The translations under genes were made by a program, and so were the position numbers. Positions 51,083 through 55,830 of a stretch of 55,830 nucleotides of DNA are shown one piece after another. The stretch is from Rhodoferax sp. U11-2br (GTDB taxonomy: Bacteria > Pseudomonadota > Gammaproteobacteria > Burkholderiales > Burkholderiaceae_C): assembly GCF_018619435.1 (NCBI RefSeq), contig NZ_JAHFZF010000031.1:1-55830 (forward strand), read 5' to 3'. Under the pieces are notes generated by a model. That model did not search any database and was not told the origin of the DNA. It was given only the letters and a program-made list of their open reading frames with translations. Numbering within the stretch: position 1 is the stretch's first letter; every line of letters starts with the position of its first letter.

Positions 51083-52441
51083 TCAGTAAACTGGCGCGCC
51101 TTTGAGCAGGCTCGGAATCCAGGTAGAGAATGCCGGGAAATAGGTCACCACAGCCATCACGGCGAACAGCGCCCCGTAAAACGGCAAGATGCTTTTCATG
51201 ACCTGTTCCACCGAGACCTCACCAATCGCACACCCGACAAATTGGGTGGTTCCGACCGGAGGTGTGTTGAGACCGAGCGCGCAGTTAAGCAGCATCACGA
51301 TGCCAAACTGAACCGGGCCCATACCCATGTGGATGGCCAAAGGCAAAAACAACGGCGTGCAGATCAGGATGGTCGAGGCCATGTCCATGAAGGTGCCCAG
51401 CAAAAACAGGATCAGATTGATCAGCAAGAACATCACCATCGGATCGGTGGTGGCGCTGAGCAGCAGTTCGGCTGTTTTGTCTGGAATTTCCAGAATGGTC
51501 ATGATGTACTGGAACATGGTGGAGACACCAATCAGCAGCAGCACCACACCGGTGGTCTTGGCGGCTTTGGCAGCAGCCTTCATCAACTTGTCCCACGTCA
51601 TGGTTCTGTAACCGACAAAGGTCAAGAACAACGAATACACCACAGCAATACCGGCCGCTTCAGTTGCGGTCGTGATGCCCATGATGATGCAACCGAGAAT
51701 GATCACCACAACGAACATGCCCGGCAAAGCAGCGACACCCGAGGTCAACACCGCATTCCAGCCCGCAAACTTGTCCAAGGTGCTGCTGCCATCGGCGCGA
51801 ATGGGATAACCTTCCTTCTTGGCCACCCAGTAGGCTGCAAACAACATGCAGATCATCAGCACAATCACTGGCAACAGACCGGCGAACATCAAGTCCCCAA
51901 TCGAAACACCCTTGATCATGATGTCTTTGCCCATGAGCAAGCCGCTACTGCTCGATGCTGCAAAAGCATAGATGATCAGATTGTGGGAGGTGGGCATCAG
52001 CGCCCCGCACAATGACGCGTGGGTGGTCACGTTGACGGCATAGTCGGCGCTGTAGCCTTCTTTTTTCATCATCGGGATCATCACGCCACCCATGGCGGAG
52101 ACGTCGGCCACAGGTGAGCCGGAGACACCACCAAACAAGGTGCAAGCAACCACGTTGGCCATGCCCAAGCCACCGCGACGGTGACCGATCATGTTGCGGG
52201 CAAAGTTGACAATCTTGTCCGCGATGCCGCCATGCAGCATCAGCTCACCCGAGAAAATGAAGAACGGGATCGCCAGGAACGAAAACACGTTCATGCCAGA
52301 AATCATGTTCTGGAATGCCAACTCAAGTGGAAAACCTTCGGTCCAGTAAGTCGCAATACAACTCAACGCGATGGAGAAGGCAACAGGCACCCCCAGCAAT
52401 AAAAACACCAGAAAACTGATGCAGAGAACGGTCAGTGCCAT
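51083..52441 (-). CDS. dctM: TRAP transporter large permease (DctM type), predicted uronate uptake
   Basis: A 452-residue membrane protein with about twelve helices forming the transport channel of a TRAP system driven by the sodium gradient. Family marks are FLLLGVPVAFSIALSCI, IPFFIFSGELMLHGGIADKIVNFARNMIGHRRGGLGMANVVACTLFGGVSGSPVADVSA, NLIIYAFA and LGLNTPPVGTTQFVGCAIG. It is slightly longer than many DctM proteins because of an extra polar loop near residues 210-235. It overlaps dctQ by ten bases. Uronate specificity is inferred from neighbours. Confidence 0.95.
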   Translation of the reverse strand: MALTVLCISFLVFLLLGVPVAFSIALSCIATYWTEGFPLELAFQNMISGMNVFSFLAIPFFIFSGELMLHGGIADKIVNFARNMIGHRRGGLGMANVVACTLFGGVSGSPVADVSAMGGVMIPMMKKEGYSADYAVNVTTHASLCGALMPTSHNLIIYAFAASSSSGLLMGKDIMIKGVSIGDLMFAGLLPVIVLMICMLFAAYWVAKKEGYPIRADGSSTLDKFAGWNAVLTSGVAALPGMFVVVIILGCIIMGITTATEAAGIAVVYSLFLTFVGYRTMTWDKLMKAAAKAAKTTGVVLLLIGVSTMFQYIMTILEIPDKTAELLLSATTDPMVMFLLINLILFLLGTFMDMASTILICTPLFLPLAIHMGMGPVQFGIVMLLNCALGLNTPPVGTTQFVGCAIGEVSVEQVMKSILPFYGALFAVMAVVTYFPAFSTWIPSLLKGAPVY

Positions 52442-52926
52442 GATGGAATTACTTTCGTGTCAGAAGACATCGCAATCAGATGCTCAATGGAAAACAGCAC
52501 AATCATCAACCCAGCCGCGACACAGGGCAGGTAACGAAAGGCTTCTGAAATACCCAGGGTTGGAATCTGGTTGGTCCACACTGACACAGCCATGGTCCAG
52601 CAACCCCAAGCGAGAAAACTGCCAAAAACAATGGTGATCAAGCCCACCAAGTTACCAACCCAAAACTGGAATTTGGCAGGAAGCAGGCCAACCAGGGACT
52701 CCATACCGATGTGCCCTTCGTCTCGAACTCCGGCCGAGGCGCCAAACATGGCCACATTGATCACCAGAATCAACGCTACTTGCTCAGACCAGGCGGGTGC
52801 ATCGTTGAGCGCATAACGCCAGATCACGGACCCAAATACCACACCAACGATGCCAAGCAGGCACGCCACAGCAATGTACATTGCCCAACGCGACAGGCGG
52901 CTGTTAAGCCACGTTAGCCATTTCAT
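52432..52926 (-). CDS. dctQ: TRAP transporter small permease (DctQ type)
   Basis: A 164-residue membrane protein with four predicted helices. It has the typical VVFGSVIWRYALNDAPAWSEQVALILVINVAMFGASAGVRDEGHIGMESLV segment (aromatic WSEE-type motif and RxxGHI). The small subunit supports the large permease in TRAP systems. Length is normal. It overlaps dctM at its 3' end. A hairpin followed by seven T residues lies between dctP and this gene, so expression of the permeases is probably lower than that of the binding protein. Confidence 0.94.
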   Translation of the reverse strand: MKWLTWLNSRLSRWAMYIAVACLLGIVGVVFGSVIWRYALNDAPAWSEQVALILVINVAMFGASAGVRDEGHIGMESLVGLLPAKFQFWVGNLVGLITIVFGSFLAWGCWTMAVSVWTNQIPTLGISEAFRYLPCVAAGLMIVLFSIEHLIAMSSDTKVIPSWH

Positions 52927-52937
52927 AAACTTACTCC

Positions 52938-52974
52938 AAAAAAATGCCCGAAAGCGCGATGCAACTTTCGGGCA
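52938..52974 (-). terminator. Intra-operon terminator-like element between dctP and dctQ
   Basis: TGCCCGAAAG (52945-52954) pairs perfectly with CTTTCGGGCA (52965-52974). On the minus strand the stem is followed at once by TTTTTTT (52944-52938), the structure of an intrinsic terminator, about 30 bases after the dctP stop and before the dctQ start. Confidence 0.85.
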
Positions 52975-53003
52975 ATATCATCAACCCAACGTCAAATACC
53001 AGA

Positions 53004-54114
<1,111 letters not shown>

Positions 54115-54162
54115 TTTAGTTTGTGTAAGATTGAGGTAAGTCAAAGTGGATTTTTTCTTAAC

Positions 54163-54179
54163 TAAAACGCCGTTTCAAT
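54163..54179. promoter_or_regulatory. Predicted KdgR operator, uxaC side
   Basis: CTAAAAC-GCC-GTTTCAA: a perfect right half and 5 of 7 in the left half of the inferred 17-base site, 70 bases upstream of uxaC. Confidence 0.5.
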
Positions 54180-54248
54180 TTGATTGAATTCTCGTTTGCT
54201 TTGAGTTAGAGTCTCTGGCTTGCCTGTTTTTCCACACGGAGTGACCCC

Positions 54249-55670
54249 ATGTCCCCTTTTATGAATGCTGATTTCCTCTTGCCTGACGATTGCTCCAAGA
54301 GGCTGTACCACGACTACGCAGCGCAGATGCCGATCATCGACTACCACTGCCATCTGCCCCCCGCTGACATTGCCAGCAATGCTACCTTTCGCAATCTTGC
54401 CCATGCTTGGCTGGGTGGTGACCACTATAAATGGCGTGCCATGCGCTCCAACGGCGTGCCTGAGCAAGTCATCACCGGCCATGAACCGGACTACCAAACC
54501 TTCTTGGCCTGGGCGCAAACCGTACCACGTTTGGTGGGCAACCCGTTGTACCACTGGACCCATCTGGAACTACAACGCTACTTTGGCATCTTTGAACCCC
54601 TGTCAGCAAAAACCGCCCCAGCCATCTGGGAGGCCTGCAACGCTCAAATCGTTCTCCCCGAGTTTGGTGCCCGCTCACTGTTGCAGCGTATGAACGTGCG
54701 TGCGGTGGGTACCACCGACGATCCCGCAGACTCGCTGGAACACCATATCGCCTACGCCGCTGTGCGTCAACCGGGCCAACCCGTGATGGTGCCCAGCTTC
54801 CGCCCGGACCGCGCCCTGGCCACCGACGACCTGTCCGTCTGGCAGGCTTACATCGACAAACTCGGTGCCAGCGCCAACGTGGCCATCGGCTCTTACCAGT
54901 CGCTGATCACCGCACTGGATGCGCGCCACGCCGTGTTCCACAGCCTGGGTTGCCGGGCCTCCGACCATGGCCTGGCGGCGCCCTTTGCCAGCTTCACATC
55001 TCCCCAGGCACTTGAGGCGATCTTTGCCAAGCTGCTCAGTGGCAACGCGTTGACGGCCAGCGAGGCGGATGCCTACAAGACGGCGGTATTGCTCGATGTT
55101 GGCCGCATGAATGCCAAACGCGGCTGGGCCATGCAGTTGCACTTGGCTGCAGTGCGCAACCTCAACAGTGCCATGTTCAAACAGCTGGGGCCTGACACCG
55201 GGTACGACGCGGTGAATGATGAGCAGATTGCGGCCAAGCTCGGCGCCTTCATGAATGCGCTGCAAAGCGAGAACATGTTGCCGAAAACCATTCTGTATTC
55301 ACTCAACCCGAATGACCTGGAAGTGCTGGGCACGGTCATGGGCTGTTTCCAGGACGGCTCAGTGCCGGGCAAGATCCAGATGGGCTCAGCTTGGTGGTTC
55401 AATGACCACATGGACGGCATGCGTCGTCAGATGATCAGTTTGGGCAACCTGGGTGTCTTGTCACGATTTGTGGGCATGCTGACCGACTCGCGCAGCTTCT
55501 TGTCTTTCCCGCGCCATGAGTACTTCCGTCGCATCCTGTGTGGACTGGTGGGTGGCTGGATGGAAAACGGAGAAATCCCTTCTGACTTTGAGACCTTTGG
55601 TGGCATGGTGCAGGACATCAGTTTTCGCAATGCCAAGAACTACTTCGCCATTCCTGGCGTTGAAGATTAA
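54249..55670 (+). CDS. uxaC: Uronate isomerase UxaC
   Basis: A 473-residue amidohydrolase-fold isomerase turning glucuronate into fructuronate and galacturonate into tagaturonate. It is collinear with E. coli UxaC. MPIIDYHCHLPPADIA carries the HxH metal site; GDHYKWRAMRSNGV, GNPLYHWTHLEL, VGTTDDPADSLEHH, RPDRAL, SDHGL, GWAMQLHLAAVRN, SLNPND and LLSRFVGMLTDSRSFLSFPRHEYFRRILC follow. GGAG precedes the ATG. It is divergent from dctP and followed 32 bases later by an oxidoreductase gene that takes the next step. Confidence 0.97.
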   Translation: MSPFMNADFLLPDDCSKRLYHDYAAQMPIIDYHCHLPPADIASNATFRNLAHAWLGGDHYKWRAMRSNGVPEQVITGHEPDYQTFLAWAQTVPRLVGNPLYHWTHLELQRYFGIFEPLSAKTAPAIWEACNAQIVLPEFGARSLLQRMNVRAVGTTDDPADSLEHHIAYAAVRQPGQPVMVPSFRPDRALATDDLSVWQAYIDKLGASANVAIGSYQSLITALDARHAVFHSLGCRASDHGLAAPFASFTSPQALEAIFAKLLSGNALTASEADAYKTAVLLDVGRMNAKRGWAMQLHLAAVRNLNSAMFKQLGPDTGYDAVNDEQIAAKLGAFMNALQSENMLPKTILYSLNPNDLEVLGTVMGCFQDGSVPGKIQMGSAWWFNDHMDGMRRQMISLGNLGVLSRFVGMLTDSRSFLSFPRHEYFRRILCGLVGGWMENGEIPSDFETFGGMVQDISFRNAKNYFAIPGVED

Positions 55671-55702
55671 GTTCAGCCTACTGCATTTTTGCCAATATTG
55701 CC

Positions 55703-55830
55703 ATGCGCCTAAGTTTCAGAAGCCTGCCCCACCTTCCCGAGTCGGTCACCCGGCCATCCTACGACCGCAGCCGGGTAGTTGGCTCCATCGTGCATCTGGG
55801 CATAGGCGCCTTTCACCGGGCGCACCAAGC
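55703..55830 (+). CDS. Mannitol dehydrogenase-family oxidoreductase (fructuronate/tagaturonate reductase type), 5' part
   Basis: The first 42 codons of a gene cut by the window end. MRLSFRSLPHLPESVTRPSYDRS is followed by the N-terminal Rossmann start IVHLGIGAFHRAHQ, characteristic of the mannitol dehydrogenase/UxuB/UxaB family. Directly after uxaC it should be the NADH-dependent reductase giving mannonate (UxuB) or altronate (UxaB). The visible part resembles UxuB or mannitol 2-dehydrogenase more than UxaB, yet the locus carries uxaA; the rest of the gene would decide. Confidence 0.85.
   Translation, partial: MRLSFRSLPHLPESVTRPSYDRSRVVGSIVHLGIGAFHRAHQ

Overview
The window looks like a chromosomal segment of a G+C-rich betaproteobacterium of the order Burkholderiales, most likely Comamonadaceae (Rhodoferax/Polaromonas-like). 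The case rests on protein flavour (a 548-residue GroEL with a GGM tail, EpsF/EpsG-type exopolysaccharide proteins, a TRAP-linked hexuronate pathway) and on A-rich-flanked CTAGCCCTTAT palindromes between genes. The genus is an inference. Both ends cut genes: pgi at the left and a fructuronate reductase-type gene at the right. I saw no tRNA, rRNA, CRISPR array or intact insertion sequence.

Layout. (1) 1-3842: end of pgi, a HAD phosphatase, and a convergent groES-groEL operon behind a perfect CIRCE operator. (2) 4389-25384: a 21-kb, tightly overlapping plus-strand exopolysaccharide operon. It holds a small membrane protein, EpsF chain-length regulator, EpsG tyrosine kinase, Wzy-like polymerase, four glycosyltransferases, a secreted GH16 glycanase, a pyruvyl transferase-family protein, a Wzx flippase, a DUF707 protein and a WcaJ-type priming transferase. 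It ends in a six-gene module of MBOAT, SGNH protein, acyl carrier protein, MaoC-like hydratase, SDR reductase and FkbH-like protein. That module looks built to make an unusual acyl group on a dedicated carrier and attach it to the polymer. (3) 25597-35613: two sets of redox and detoxification genes, each facing a LysR regulator: yqhD, flavodoxin and a YciI-like protein; and a Tat-exported alpha/beta hydrolase, NepI-like exporter, cyclophilin-like protein, yahK and an MBL hydrolase. (4) 36186-39605: a copper-handling cluster (DUF2946, YcnI, PCu(A)C, DUF2946, PepSY protein) whose last gene carries an in-frame stop. (5) 39606-42945: a decayed patch with a broken DHA2 drug exporter, a truncated AraC-type regulator and an odd DNA-binding-like/DUF1653 fusion. 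(6) 43179-55830: a complete hexuronate and unsaturated-uronate catabolic locus (kdgR, kduD, kduI, kdgF, two PfkB sugar kinases, eda, uxaA, TRAP dctMQP, uxaC, start of a fructuronate reductase gene).

How the genes work together. In region 6 the TRAP system imports uronates. KdgF, KduI and KduD convert unsaturated uronate from pectin- or alginate-like polymers to 2-keto-3-deoxygluconate (KDG). UxaC, the edge oxidoreductase and UxaA bring galacturonate or glucuronate to the same KDG. A KdgK-type kinase and Eda then give pyruvate and glyceraldehyde-3-phosphate. Four 17-bp sites of the form TTGAAAC-N3-GTTTCAA lie before kdgR, between kduI and kdgF, and twice between dctP and uxaC, which suggests one KdgR regulon. 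In region 2, priming by the WcaJ-type enzyme, assembly by the glycosyltransferases, flipping by Wzx and polymerisation by Wzy under EpsF/EpsG control is the standard Wzx/Wzy route. No outer-membrane export gene lies in the window.
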